This document shows positions 9,731 to 21,014 of a stretch of DNA of 64,000 nt, one piece after another. Both the position numbers and the translations under genes were made by a program. The notes below the pieces were generated by a model, which was not told the origin of the DNA, made no database searches, and worked only from the letters and a program-made list of their open reading frames with translations. Numbering within the stretch: the first letter of the stretch is position 1; each line of letters begins with the position of its first letter. Source of the DNA: Tetracladium setigerum (Eukaryota; Ascomycota; Leotiomycetes; Helotiales); NCBI GenBank assembly GCA_031472005.1, contig PZJY01000006.1, positions 310,001 through 374,000 on the forward strand. The letters are read 5' to 3'.

Positions 9731-12295
9731 ATGATTTGCAACGCCTGTTCAGAGATCTTTTCGATGCCACGGAAACTAACTTACGGAACGTACTATCCTT
9801 GGAACCAGACGGTAGACTCATTTGTGACAGCACTCGCCGAGGGATGTCAGCTCTGTAATCTCATTCAGGAGAATAGATCGTACAAACGGGAAACATTTGG
9901 AAATTTTCCAGTGAATATTAAATATTCTTTCAAGTCGTTGAGCTTAGCTTGGGCCCGCCATGGAAATGGTCCGAAGTGGATGGTGCCTCATCACTCTGGT
10001 CTTGATGAGATCTCGGAGATGGCATTCTATCTGGAGGAGGTACAGAGGGACCCTACCCCAAATAACCTTGGCCATCTACTCGCGACAGACTCAGAAGAAC
10101 TGGAGCGGACCTCGACCGAATTTTGGCTTGTCCTTGAGTTTTATGGCCCACTGTCTCACATTGTGCTTCCGCTGGAGTTCATAAGACAAGGTTCTTATAC
10201 CCGTCCCTCATAGTTACTCGATATGTGTTAACTTAGATCAGGACATCTACCGACGCTTGAACGGTTGGCCCAGAGTAATCTCGTAGGTCAGCAGTCCAGT
10301 GGGTCGAAGGAGAACTTAGAACTCGCTAAAAACTGGCTTCATAATTGTAAGCATCACCATCCGACATGCAAGCGTCAGAAAACGGAGCAATGGTTACCAA
10401 CTCGCTTGCTATATGTTGGATCTCGGACTAAACCAACCTGTCGTCTGGTCTTGAGTTCCACAATCAGCAATGACAACGAATACGCGTCTCTGAGCCATCG
10501 ATGGGGAAGCAACCAAGATCATGTGTTGACTTTGTCCAATAAAGCGCAACGTATGGAAAGCATACCGACTTCCGACTTAAGTGCTACTTTCCAAGATGCC
10601 ATTGAAGTGACGAGAGGTCTAGGGCTCGAGTACTTGTGGGTGGATTCTATGTGCATTGTGCAAGACGACGAGGAAGACTGGGCCAGGGAGTCCGCGACTA
10701 TGTTCCGGGTCTACAGTCTATCAACCTGCACCATTGCTGCGACAAAGAGCGGACACGACAATGTTGGCTGTTTCGTAACAAGGAACCCACATCGAGTGCG
10801 TCCTTGCATTATCCCGAATCCCTTCAAAACAGACTCGAAGTATTCGTTTTATGTTAGGTCTGATTACTTGCATCAGATCCACAGAAGGGAGGTCAAAGAA
10901 TCAATGTGGTATGACAGAGGCTGGGTCTTTCAGGAACGCACACTCTCACGTCGTCTATTGATATTTGGCAAAACTCAAATGTTGTGGTCTTGTGAACAGA
11001 TCCAAGCCGCCGAGATGTGGCCATGCGGAAAGACAAGCCTGAACTACATCGATCAATTCGAATCCTTTGAGGTCGAAAGGGCTCGTTTCAATGCCCTTCT
11101 GGACCAAAAAAAAGGGGTTGCAACGGAGCACAACACCTGGTGGACATTTATCAAGGACTACACCGGAGCGAAACTAACCCGGGGCACTGATAGACTTGTT
11201 GCTCTCCAAGGCTTGGTAACTCAAATCGAGGACCTCACCGGCCAGCGATATTGCGCTGGCTTCTGGCTGAACGACTCTCTTCCGCTTTCTTTACTTTGGG
11301 CCGCTGCCAAGCCACCCTTTCCCCGGCCGTCAGAATATAGAGCTCCATCGTGGTCATGGGCCTCGATCGATAGTGCTATCAATTTCAACCACGACAGCTC
11401 TTTTAAACTCATGCCAGATTTTCGGGTTTTAGGATCACACAATATATCAGATCAACAAGCCGAGCAGCGAGATAGCCGGAAGGTTCCCAGAGTTGCCTTG
11501 CAACTTTCTGGGATGCTATTACCTGCTTTTCTGCGCGCAAATAGCCACGGTGCAGGCAACTATGAACTGATGCACAAATTCGTAGAGGAGATCCAAGAGA
11601 TCGAGGCCCAACAGATTGGAGGAGTTGGAGGGGTCAAGTTGCTCAAGGAAAATTCAGAAGTATAACTTCCAGGAAACCTTTATCCCGTGTCAAAAATCTC
11701 AAGCGTATATATATCTAACACAATTCTGCAGCTCAATTCCGCCGTCGAGGACAATGGCGTGAGCAATATCAGAACCACGGAACGCATCTGGCCGCTCAGC
11801 TTTATAGCATCGCTGCGTAAGAACAAAAGCACGAAGGTAAATCTAAAAGAACAGGCACAGTCGCGAGCGGCTCGCGAGAAATTTTTTCACAGAGTCAACC
11901 AAAAAGAACTTGCCCGTCGCAGACAAAAGGTTGAGGAAGGTTTAAAACTGATCGGTACTCCTGGCTGGCAAGACATACTTTTGCAGAACACACTAGAAGA
12001 AGATGAAGACTCCAGTGACGTGTCGGCACAAATATTCCGTGCTCCTCGCTATCTGGAACTAGACTGTTTCTACGATGCGCCACTGGATACTTCTTGCGAT
12101 CTAGATACGTTCTTCATGCCTATTGCCCAAGATGGGACCGGGAGGTGGTCGAAGGTTCGAGGGCTTTTAGTGCAGCTCGTTGATGGCTCTTCCGACGAAA
12201 TTAATTATCGGCGTATTGGGATGTTCGAGGTAGAAGCTAGGGAGCACAGCGAATTCCGCCAGACAGTGGAGGTGAGAACTATATCGCTGGTTTGA
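9731..12295 (+). CDS. HET (heterokaryon incompatibility) domain protein, 813 aa
   Basis: Three exons: 9731-10190, 10242-11659 and 11732-12295, joined by introns of 51 and 72 nt; the second has a perfect CTAAC before GCAG. The sum of 2442 nt closes exactly. HET-domain landmarks are YASLSHRWG (234-242), LWVDSMCIVQDD (285-296) followed by DW, E and M at the usual spacing, then TIAAT, and RGWVFQERTLSRRLLIFG from 379. The N-terminus has paired Cys (CNAC) typical of HET-family leaders. The C-terminus ends in a short beta-like VRTISLV, common in the family. HET proteins trigger cell death or sterile reactions when incompatible hyphae fuse; whether this copy is a recognition locus cannot be told. It lies immediately upstream of a RIP-like relic. 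Confidence 0.9.
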
Positions 12296-13438
12296 CGCGA
12301 TTTTCTACGGAAACGAGTGCTGGAGGTTTTGCAGTAACTCATGTTCTATCAATGACCGTTGATCGATCTCCTCTCGAGATTATATGACGTGCCTCCGTAA
12401 TATCCTCCACGTTAGATTGCCTGCTTGTGAACTTTAATCTTATAGCCGGCGTTTTGTATTCGGTTTGTAGGATGCTTAGCCGAAGCTTCGATGATGTTAT
12501 TATTATGTAGATTGTTACTTGTGATAGTTATATTAGTTAGACTTCGGCCCTACTCGTTATAGATTCGTTTAGATTAAGGTATTAGCGAATGTTGTCGCCT
12601 TTAACGGCTTAAGGGAGCTTATTGAAAGCCTTCTCGTTATAGATTAGCTTAGATTGAGGTATATAGGGCATATCGTATAAGGAATGTTAAAGGGCGGGCC
12701 CGCACTATTACATTTATTAAGGGAGCATCATAGTAAGGATCGTGATAGTGAGATCGCGAGAAGAGGGAGCTGAGCGGAGCTTACGCTCATACCTTAATTA
12801 ATACGATATCCTTTAGAGGAATAATTATTGTTATAATTATTAAGAGGATTGAATCTAGCGTGGTAGATTGAGGGTTCTGGCTTTTAAATGGCCGGGAAAG
12901 CGCGGTACGAACATGTTAGCCCGCAACGAATTCCTTCAGCCAGGAACTATCCCTTCTCAATACTTTCCTCTCATATTATTGGAAAACTTCGAAAATAAAT
13001 CATGGGAAACTTAAGGTAAAATATCAAAATGCAATAGCAGATGTCTGATCTTCTTTCGCAATTTCCATTACTGAGTGGCAAAGATGGTGAAGTTATCACA
13101 TGATGAGAAAAGCTGTTTCGCAAGTGCCGAACCAATCAAACCCATGACTTCCCCTGAATTCTCTCGGCCAAAAATAGCGACCAAACAACGACATCACAAT
13201 CCACGACTTAAACATCACAATCACCCCAAACAACTCTCGTCGTGCAATATCAAAGTCGCAATCACACAAAGATTCTCGGGAAACAATCCGCGGGAATAGC
13301 CACATTCACGAATCTGCCAAAAGAAGTTCCCCAAAGACAAACACCCGACAAAGCGCAACCACCAGCTTACAAACGAGCCCCTTGCGTCGCACAAGATACC
13401 TCAATTGCACCACTTCCTCCCTGCGTCCTTACATCAAA
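12296..13438. other. Intergenic region with repeat relic
   Basis: 3' flank of the HET gene, then a TpA-rich relic (separate entry), then the promoter of the small secreted protein. No gene is supported. Confidence 0.5.
12481..12720. repeat. RIP-like, TpA-rich relic of a repeated sequence
   Basis: In 12481-12660 I count no CpA dinucleotide and about 24 TpA on the plus strand, while about 10 TpG remain. That is the signature of repeat-induced point mutation acting mainly on one strand. Two similar segments at 12553-12581 and 12633-12661 (both starting CTCGTTATAGATT) lie 80 bp apart and suggest an internal tandem repeat. The parent element cannot be identified. Confidence 0.55.
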
Positions 13439-13789
13439 ATGCACTTCCTCGCCCCCATCGCCATTCTCATAACAGCCCTCACACCCTTCGCCCACTCCCA
13501 AGGCGTCGTAGCAGGCGGTGGCGCACCAGCAACCATCATCCAAGCAACGCAAGACTCGACGATCCGCGAGGCGCCCTCGATATTCACAGTCAACGGCGTT
13601 ACATCCGTCACAAGAATCATGTTTACACAGACTTTTGCGACAACGGCCTTGGGAACTTGGGAGTTGGGACCGACGCCGAGACCGGGGACGATTGGGTTGG
13701 GTGATATTCAGGGGACTGTTGGGCAGGTCAAGACGGCGAGGAAGATGAAGCGGGATTTGTGGGCGGTGCCTACAGGTTGGGGATGGTAG
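13439..13789 (+). CDS. Small secreted protein, 116 aa
   Basis: The start at 13439 gives an N-terminal signal peptide (hydrophobic LAPIAILITALTPF, likely cleavage after AHS). The mature part contains a short conserved-looking block: TRIMFTQTFATTALGTW followed by a Gly/Ile-rich GTIGLGDIQGTVGQ. It recalls short fungal cell-wall or secreted proteins with a YTQ..F...GSIGLG pattern (possibly KRE1-like), but this is from memory and weak. No GPI-type C-terminus and no cysteines, so it is not a typical Cys-rich effector. The in-frame reading continues upstream without ATG, supporting the chosen start. Function unknown. Confidence 0.65.
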   Translation: MHFLAPIAILITALTPFAHSQGVVAGGGAPATIIQATQDSTIREAPSIFTVNGVTSVTRIMFTQTFATTALGTWELGPTPRPGTIGLGDIQGTVGQVKTARKMKRDLWAVPTGWGW

Positions 13790-14669
13790 ATTGGCAGTTT
13801 GATGGAGGGAGATGAGATGTAAGGTCAGAGGGGTGTGTTTGCGAAAGAGAGCAATGGATGATGGGGAAATAGTGGAACAAGAGGATTGTAACGTTGAAAA
13901 TGGGAAGCATGATGGAATGGAACTTTCTCGGGAATGGGCGGGTGTTGATCGCCCCCTCCACCGTTGAAATAAAACCAGATTGGGAGATACGCAAGCGAAA
14001 TTGATTTGTACGAATACCACTATACGACCTCGATACGGAACTAGACAAGAGAATGGGAGGCGCCAAAGATTTCTCTGTTACACAAACAAGGCAGCAAATG
14101 GCGTTTACAGACATAGAGAGCGCGCGATGCCATATTGGTATTTCTTTGCATTGGTTGACTGGCGTTGTATATTGGCACTGGGAGGTTTTATTTGTAGATG
14201 CTTTTTTTCCCTGTAAATATTTTAGACGTTCCAAGCATTAGAAATGCAAGGTTTCAGAACCTAGGTTTTGTTTATACCAGTGGGATACTACTTGCAAATG
14301 TTTAGAGTTACCTGGTTCTCTTTTATCAACTATGGGGTACTGAACTTTGCGACGGAATCTTTTGTTTTACGATGAGGAAATTGTCAAATGTTCTCCTTCT
14401 GCCAATTTACACGCTTGCTTTCAAATCATCCGCTTCCTCATCGAGATGCTTGATGCGAAATAAGAATTATAGAGACGGTATGCTATTGTGCATCCAGGCA
14501 GTACCATTGAATTTCTACAATATCTATTCTTGTATTTTATGTAATCCTTCTTAGGCATCAAACAACATCTGCCTCTGAGTGCTTTCCATCCCCCAAAAAG
14601 TCAAATATCTCCAAAACTAATCTCCTCTACTTTCCTTCACAAGTCACAAAAAGAACCAAAAAAAAAGAT
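13790..14669. other. Intergenic, 3' flank of secreted protein
   Basis: No gene supported. The final part (14651-14666) is a long A-run on the plus strand, which acts as the T-run Pol III terminator of the minus-strand tRNA that follows. Confidence 0.5.
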
Positions 14670-14792
14670 TATCCGGGTGAGGACTCGAACCTCACATCTT
14701 CGGCCAAACCCCAAGACCCAAAAGGCGCAAAGAACCCAAAAACGCCCCAAGATCCGCCAAAACCCGATATGCTAACCCTTACACCACCGGAT
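14670..14792 (-). tRNA. Intron-containing tRNA, probably tRNA-Gln(UUG); isotype uncertain
   Basis: On the minus strand I see a D-arm (GTGT..GCAT), a T-arm (TGAGG-TTCGAGT-CCTCA) and a 3' acceptor strand CCCGGAT with discriminator A. The 5' acceptor reads ATCCGG and then directly T8-G9. One extra G (at 14787-14788) would make a perfect 7-bp acceptor stem, so one base is probably missing in the assembly. The anticodon region reads TT-TTG-G, suggesting UUG (Gln), with an intron of about 51 nt at 14706-14756. The anticodon stem then has one G-G mismatch, so isotype and intron ends are tentative. A run of ten T follows the 3' end. Confidence 0.65.
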
Positions 14793-15862
14793 TGTGTTTA
14801 CTGTTTTTTGTTGTTGACGACTTGCCGACTTATTTTAATCTATATAGGTCAAATTGCCGTCGTTGGTTTTATCACTTTTGTTTATTTGTTTATTGTTGTC
14901 GCTTGGCTCATAATCGGCTAAAGAGTGGTGTCTGGCGCTATTAACTTGGCTGGATGGGGGATTGTTATTAGTCTGTCGGCTTGGCCAAGACTTGGGTATG
15001 TTGCTGAACCCTCTTTTCTTTGTTTTTTTATGTTTTACTTATTGTTATTATAATCTTGAGAGGGGGGCCTGTACAGTCTTTCCCCCTTTCTTAGATGGTT
15101 TAGAGGTACCTGGATATTTCTTTTGCTTTCATTCAACTACTCTTCAAAGTAAACACAAAGTCAGCAAGCACGCAATCTTACAGAGGAAAAGAAAAGCTGT
15201 TTATAGTTTACAAATTTCCAGAATACCTTAACTCTTCTCATTTCAGCTCAGCAAGTCGCGAAACTTGCATACTTGACATGTCAATTTACACACTCTCCAA
15301 GCACCATCTCTGTGCCAGTGACCACAATCTCCAATTCCGCAACTCCGAAAAACTTCTAAAGGAATGGGAGATCACAATATCCTACTCAAAAATCACATGG
15401 CGCATGAATTGCTTCGTTCAATATCCTTCATCCCTCATCCCAATCCCCATCCTCACGCTCGCTTTCTTAGGCACGTATCAATCATCAACTGTTGCAGCAT
15501 CACCCAAACTTTTTCAGAAGGAGAACTGTAGTAACTTATCAGAAGAGCTAGCTCATTCATTGAAATCTTAATCTACATATTCTCTCTCACTTCCAGACAC
15601 AATTTTTTGTTTATTTTCCTTTCCCTCGAAAACTCCATCTCTTATGCAAAAAAAAGAAAAGAGGGTCAAAAACCCTCTCATCAACAAATATAAATACAAA
15701 AAAGCGCTTCCAAAAAATTCCCCGAACCCAAGAAATGACGGCACCTCCTCAATTCTCAATAAATCAATCAAAAGGTAGCAGTAGGAACCGCCGCCACTCC
15801 GGCCTGTCCCCTCGGTCCACTCCCATCCCTCTGCAGCACCAGCGTCCTCAAAGCCTGTCCAC
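14793..15862. other. Intergenic between tRNA and the IDO fusion gene
   Basis: Contains a tRNA upstream region and the 3' flank of the large minus-strand gene. A 97-codon open frame at 15278-15571 (plus) shows no family resemblance, and I do not call it. Confidence 0.45.
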
Positions 15863-18800
15863 TCAAACTCTCCCTCCTCCTTCCCTCATCCTCTCACTCC
15901 CCCCTCCATTTCTGGACAGACTTCTGTTTACACTCCCGGATACGCTGACGCTTCCATTTCTACTCAATCCCCCACCTGTGTTCGTGTTCATATTCCCCAC
16001 ACCACCAGTGGTACTTCGTTTATTCAATCCCAAACTGAGATTTCCTTGTATGATGTCGAAGGAGGAAGATGAAGAGGGGATGTGAGGACGATTAAGAGGC
16101 GGTGAGATGGCAGGGGTTGGTGGTCCACTGCGATGGTTATAGGATTGGCTTTGGCTTTGGGAGCGATATACCATGTTGTTGTTGTTGTTAGCCATCATGC
16201 CGTTGTTGGCGTTAGGGAAAGATGCCGCAGGACGATGATTCAACGGTAAAGTCGACGATCGCATTCTCTGTACTGGCTGTGGCGCTTGCACCTGCCCATG
16301 TTGCGCTTGCATTTGCATTGGCACGCGCGATCTGCTTCGGGATGTCGATCGGCTGGATGGTGGGGTAGGCTGTTGTTGTTGTTTGGGGAAGAGACTGTAT
16401 CCGCCTCTTACGGGACCTTTGCTGCCTTGTTGGTGGTGGTGAATTTGTTGTTCCTCTTCATGAAGCGGATGCATGACTTCATGAGTATGATTCTGATTCA
16501 TCTGTCCATACGTCGCGACTAATTCCTCTAAACTGACACCCGTGCTGGGTAGTTTGCTCAGGCGGCGAATAGCGCGCTTGTTCCCCTCAATGAAACTGAT
16601 CATCTCATTCAACGCTTGCGTATTCTGATGCGTTTCGTATTGCGTGGCTACGACAGCAGTTGGGCCATCGTTGCGCGAGCGCGAACCAGAGCGGGATGTG
16701 GATCTGGACGTTGTTGGCACGTTGCGTGCGAAGTGGCGGTCGGTGAGGGATGGTACTTGAGTGGGTGTACGTGATGGCGGGGAGTGTTGAGATTTGAGGA
16801 TATTCTGCTGGATACGCGAGATGACATGATCGAATTCCACGACGTCGCTTGGACGGACTCTGGTCCTATCCAGCCTCTCATCCATAACGCCAGAGCCGAC
16901 GCTCAAGTCCTGCGTCAGCACGAAGAACGAGCCGTCTCTCACACGTCGTCGCAGGCGATTCCATCGTGTGCGAGCAGGGTTTTGCTCAATCTCGGGATTG
17001 TAGATGGAGATCTCGGCGAGTTTGCTGTAGAAGGTCTCGAGACGAATGGCGATTCGCTCAAGGAGTTGGAGGAGGAAAAGAGATAGTGCTGCCGAAGTAT
17101 TTTGGGATGGAGTGAGAGAAAGAGTGTCAAAGGCGTCCATGCCTGTGCAGGCTTCTTCGCGAATACCTTCAAGTAGTTCCATGTCTAGCTCTACAGATCT
17201 TTGAGCGTAGTTGAGAATACCTTTTTCATGGAAGCGAGCTGCACCGCTGTCGGATGTGAAGCGGCCAATCTCAGAGACTTCGTGCGAGGTTGTCATGGCG
17301 TCTTTGGAAACTTTAGCGCGGGCAATTATGCCAAGGATATCGGGGAGTTGGGTTGTATTGCTCATAGAGGAACTGGCGTTGGTGAAAGAGAGCTTGAGAT
17401 ATAGTTCTTGGAGTTTGGCACCGAAGAGAGCAGAAAATCCATTTTGGAGGAGTCGCGATTGATGATGGTAGAAACGGCGGACACCACCCATGTTGAAGAG
17501 GGTTCCTTGAAACCAGAGAGCGGAGGAGTCCATAAATTCTTGAACTTCAAAGGCTTGAGCTACCAGGGTTTCGACGGTAGTGCGCAGGTAGTCTGCCCAG
17601 AGGTCATAGAGCATGCTCATGTCTTCTTGGTTGCGGAAGTCGGGTTTGGGGGTTAGATGGGCGATGAAGTATTTGTTGAGGAGGGAAGAGACTTCGGGGT
17701 TGTTCGTGTGAGCGAGGAGATCTAGATTTCGTGATCATGGGATTAGCCAACTGGGTACCTCCAAACCATTCAAAGTGCTGAAGAAAAATACAGGGAAGGA
17801 AAAGACCTACCAAAAGACTTTGAACAATCCACCCCAGCATTCGACTTGATGATGTTAACACCACCTGGATGCATGATACCAAACTCAGTAACATCATACA
17901 CACTCCCATGCACCGCAATCCAAACCTTCCCATCCTTCACATGTCCGGTATGCATCGACAATGCACTCAACGGAATGGTCTCAACATCACAAGGCAACGG
18001 TTTGGGCGTCATAAACACATCCAACATGAATCTCCGTTCGGCAAAGGCGGTGTTGAGCAAAACATCAGTAGACTCCATATCCGAAGTCCGATGATTGTAG
18101 ATCGCCTTTCGAATCCCCGACATGACCGAGTCGAAAACAGAGATAGATCCACAGACGTAAAGATATCCTCCAAGACCACCTTGTTTCTTCGACATGACCA
18201 AATCACAGACAGTAGCGCCTTGCTCAACAATCAGACTGTCAATATAGCGCGGTGTAATTTCCTTCTCCACCAAATCTCGCTGGTTACGATCATACACCAA
18301 GCCGCGCGAATCCCGTGAGAAAGCGGTATGCACTTCCATCGAGCCTTCGCGGACGTACTCACGAAGCTCATTCTCGTAGCAGAATTTCTCGCGCGATTGC
18401 ACGCCTAGGAAGAGCATGTTTCGGCCGACAGATTGGGCGCTGGTGCGGGCCTGCCAGAAACTGCGGAAAGGTGCGATGCCACTGCCACCAGCAAAGAAGG
18501 CGCAGGGTGCGGCGTCTTGGATGGGGAGTTGGAAGGAGAGCGGGCGGGAGACACCGATGAGGATGTCTTCTTCCGGGGCGAGGAATTCCTCTGGACCTGT
18601 GACAGGGGGATTTAAGAATCCACTGCTGACTCCGTGACGGGGCTCACTCGACTGCCCGGAGAATGTGGGCGAGAGTTTGAATTCTGAGCGGGAAACAGTG
18701 AGATCAATGGTTGAAGGCAGGAGTTCGTCGGGATAGTTTGAAATACTGTAGGTTCGTGGAACTTCGACAGGCACTAGATCGCACAACCATGAGAGGTCAC

Positions 18801-21014
18801 CGGAGATATCGAATGCTTGATCCCAGATGTAAGAAGATGTGTCTATGACTGCAGCTTGAAGCAGATCTCCAAGGGAGGCTCTAACAGGCCATTCGGTTGT
18901 GGCGAGGACTTGCAAGAGGGTATTTGAAGAAGCCTGCAACATGGTGTGTAACTTCATGACCAAGTCTTTGGTGAGGGGTGAGAGATGCCCACGGCGCAGG
19001 ATATCTTTGACTGTCAGTACTGGAGTGGAGATCTGCGAGACCGAACCAATGTGCTCTGAAAATCTGGTCCATTCGTTGTTCAAGGCAACCGGATCGTTGA
19101 GCATAGTATCGAGTCCTAAAGCAGCGGCTACCTTTGCACATTCCGTAACACAGTTCAAAGGCATAATGGCGAGTCGATCACCCGGTGCAAAGGTAATTCC
19201 AGTGCCTTGAATATCAAAGGTGACCTTGGCAATCGACCGTTCCTCATCCATATCAACATAAGATCGATTGATAATGGAAGCCTTGAAACGACACTCGGCG
19301 AACGTGCCTCGCATTTGATGAGGCTCCACATGCAAGTTTCCACGGAATGGCTCGAGTCTTTCCTTCATGGACTCCGAGAAGGCCTGATGCGTTTCTTCCC
19401 ATGGACGTGCGTTGACTCCGCTGGATCCAGAATTTCCATTCGTTTCCGCTCGTCCAGTTTTTCCGGCTACCTCGAGAAGACCAAATACTTTGTATCGATG
19501 CGTACCCATGAAACCTCTCTCTCCGGTATAGGCTTCCACGATCCCATCCAAAGCTCCAATTAACTGTGCATCACCGGATTGAGCAACAAACTCCGGAATC
19601 CGGTAATGATACTCGACAGCGGCAGTGAAGGCTCTCCAGTTCGATGGCAACCAAGCTCTTAGATGGATTCCCTCAGCACCGAGGAAAGATTCGTATTTTG
19701 TACGACCGAGAAACGCATCCATCAAAAGATAAGGTGGGAACTGAAGTCCTGAAGTTGCAGGGCATCTCTTCGAAAGAGGGGCGGAGAATTTGGCCCATCG
19801 AACCCATTCGGCCGGGAGACGTAGTTGTCGCCTGAGTTGGGATTCATGGAGATTGTGTGAAAGGCGTTGGGCATTCGCTCGAGGATTTCCTTCAGGCGAA
19901 TGAGCTCGCGAAGGAGGCCGTCCTTGTTTCGGTTCATGACATGTTCTTGGCAGGTAGCAATGGCGTCAACACCGTGTTGGAATGATGCTTTAATGTGTTA
20001 GTCTTTGGTACGCTAGCAAGTGACAGTAAAGAAAGATGCTAACCTGAAGTATCTGCACACCCTTTGAGGAAAGCAATCTCGGATCTATCGCCAAACATGG
20101 GCCATCTGAGATCAGAGTTGTCGAAGCGGCCAACATACGGATATGTTGAAGTGGGGTCCCGGATCTTAAGATTGTATGAAGACTGATCGAAGAAAGTAAG
20201 GTGCGGAATCGATCTTCCCATTCTCTTGGAAATCTGATAGAATGGTAGCCCGATGCTCATTGGGATCCCCTTCACCTCATCGCCAAGCTCATCGCTCATC
20301 TCCTCCTCCCTCAACTGCTCTCCAGTACTAACACTCACACCCTCCCTGCCGTTATGCTTCTCCTCATACCTATAAATGGAGCAGAGCATGCCCAAGGACA
20401 CCAAAGCAGCCCAGAGAGCCTTGTCAGGGATAACATCGACGGTACCTTGCACAACAGGCAGAGCCGCAACAGACTCTCGCACTCTTCCTCTAGCCACACA
20501 ACCTGGCATTCGCTCGCACAGATCCGACCACACTCGTCCAGGCGATTTCCCAAGGGCCCAGCTGCCTCGTCTGCATCTGGTGGACAAAAGCCATATTCGG
20601 TGCTGAGATATCCGTCTCGCCATCCGGTTCTGGGTCCGACTTCTTCGGCTCTGAGGAGGACTTGTCGAGCTGGTGCGCCGAGGGCAACGGCGAGAAGATC
20701 ATGTTCGTCTACGTTGAGGAGATCCAGACTCTTGACGCCTTTGACGTTTTGGATTTCCTTGATCTTTCCCATGGATGGGACATCAGAGTATAGAACTTCA
20801 TTGATTGCTTTTCTCTCTCTACGTAGGATTGTTAGTAACCGAAGCAAGCATGGAAGTTCCAAGACTCGGCGAACCTTTGACGCAAATACTGCTCTGGATC
20901 AACTCCGGGGGGGATCTGAATTCTTGTTAGCTATCACTTTTGGAGGGGGTTTTGAGAACGCAACTCTCTTACATCGAAAGCAGCCCTGAGATCTCCCTGC
21001 TGTGTAAAGCTCAT
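15863..21014 (-). CDS. IDO-like haem domain fused to FAD/NADPH reductase and cytochrome b5, about 1631 aa
   Basis: Exons: 20973-21014, 20875-20915, 20044-20818, 17811-19987 and 15863-17721. Two single bases appear to be missing (near 20546-20551 and 19814-19816); adding them makes the sum divisible by three. Residues 1 to about 460 are indoleamine-2,3-dioxygenase-like: LPFYQISKRMG, FGDRSEIAFLKGC, LMDAFLG and a likely proximal haem His near 450 in GTHRYKV. About 505-930 is a ferredoxin-reductase module of the P450-reductase type: PRTYSIS (697-703), HGVSSGFL, AGGSGIAPFRSFW (NADPH site, about 786-797) and LYVCG. There is no FMN/flavodoxin domain. About 965-1040 is cytochrome b5 with HPGG (993-996) and a second axial His in LLAHTNNPEV across the last intron. 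The last 590 residues are helical, then Ser/Arg/Gln-rich. IDO needs reduction of its haem, and cytochrome b5 with P450 reductase are known donors, so the fusion looks like a self-sufficient oxygenase. The substrate is not proven. Confidence 0.8.

Noticed and set aside
13367..14020. 217-codon minus-strand frame
   Set aside because: Antisense of the small secreted protein and its flank; no conserved features, while the plus strand has a clear signal peptide.
15278..15571. 97-codon plus-strand frame starting MSIYTLSKHH
   Set aside because: No signal peptide, domain or splice context; length is within chance for this composition.
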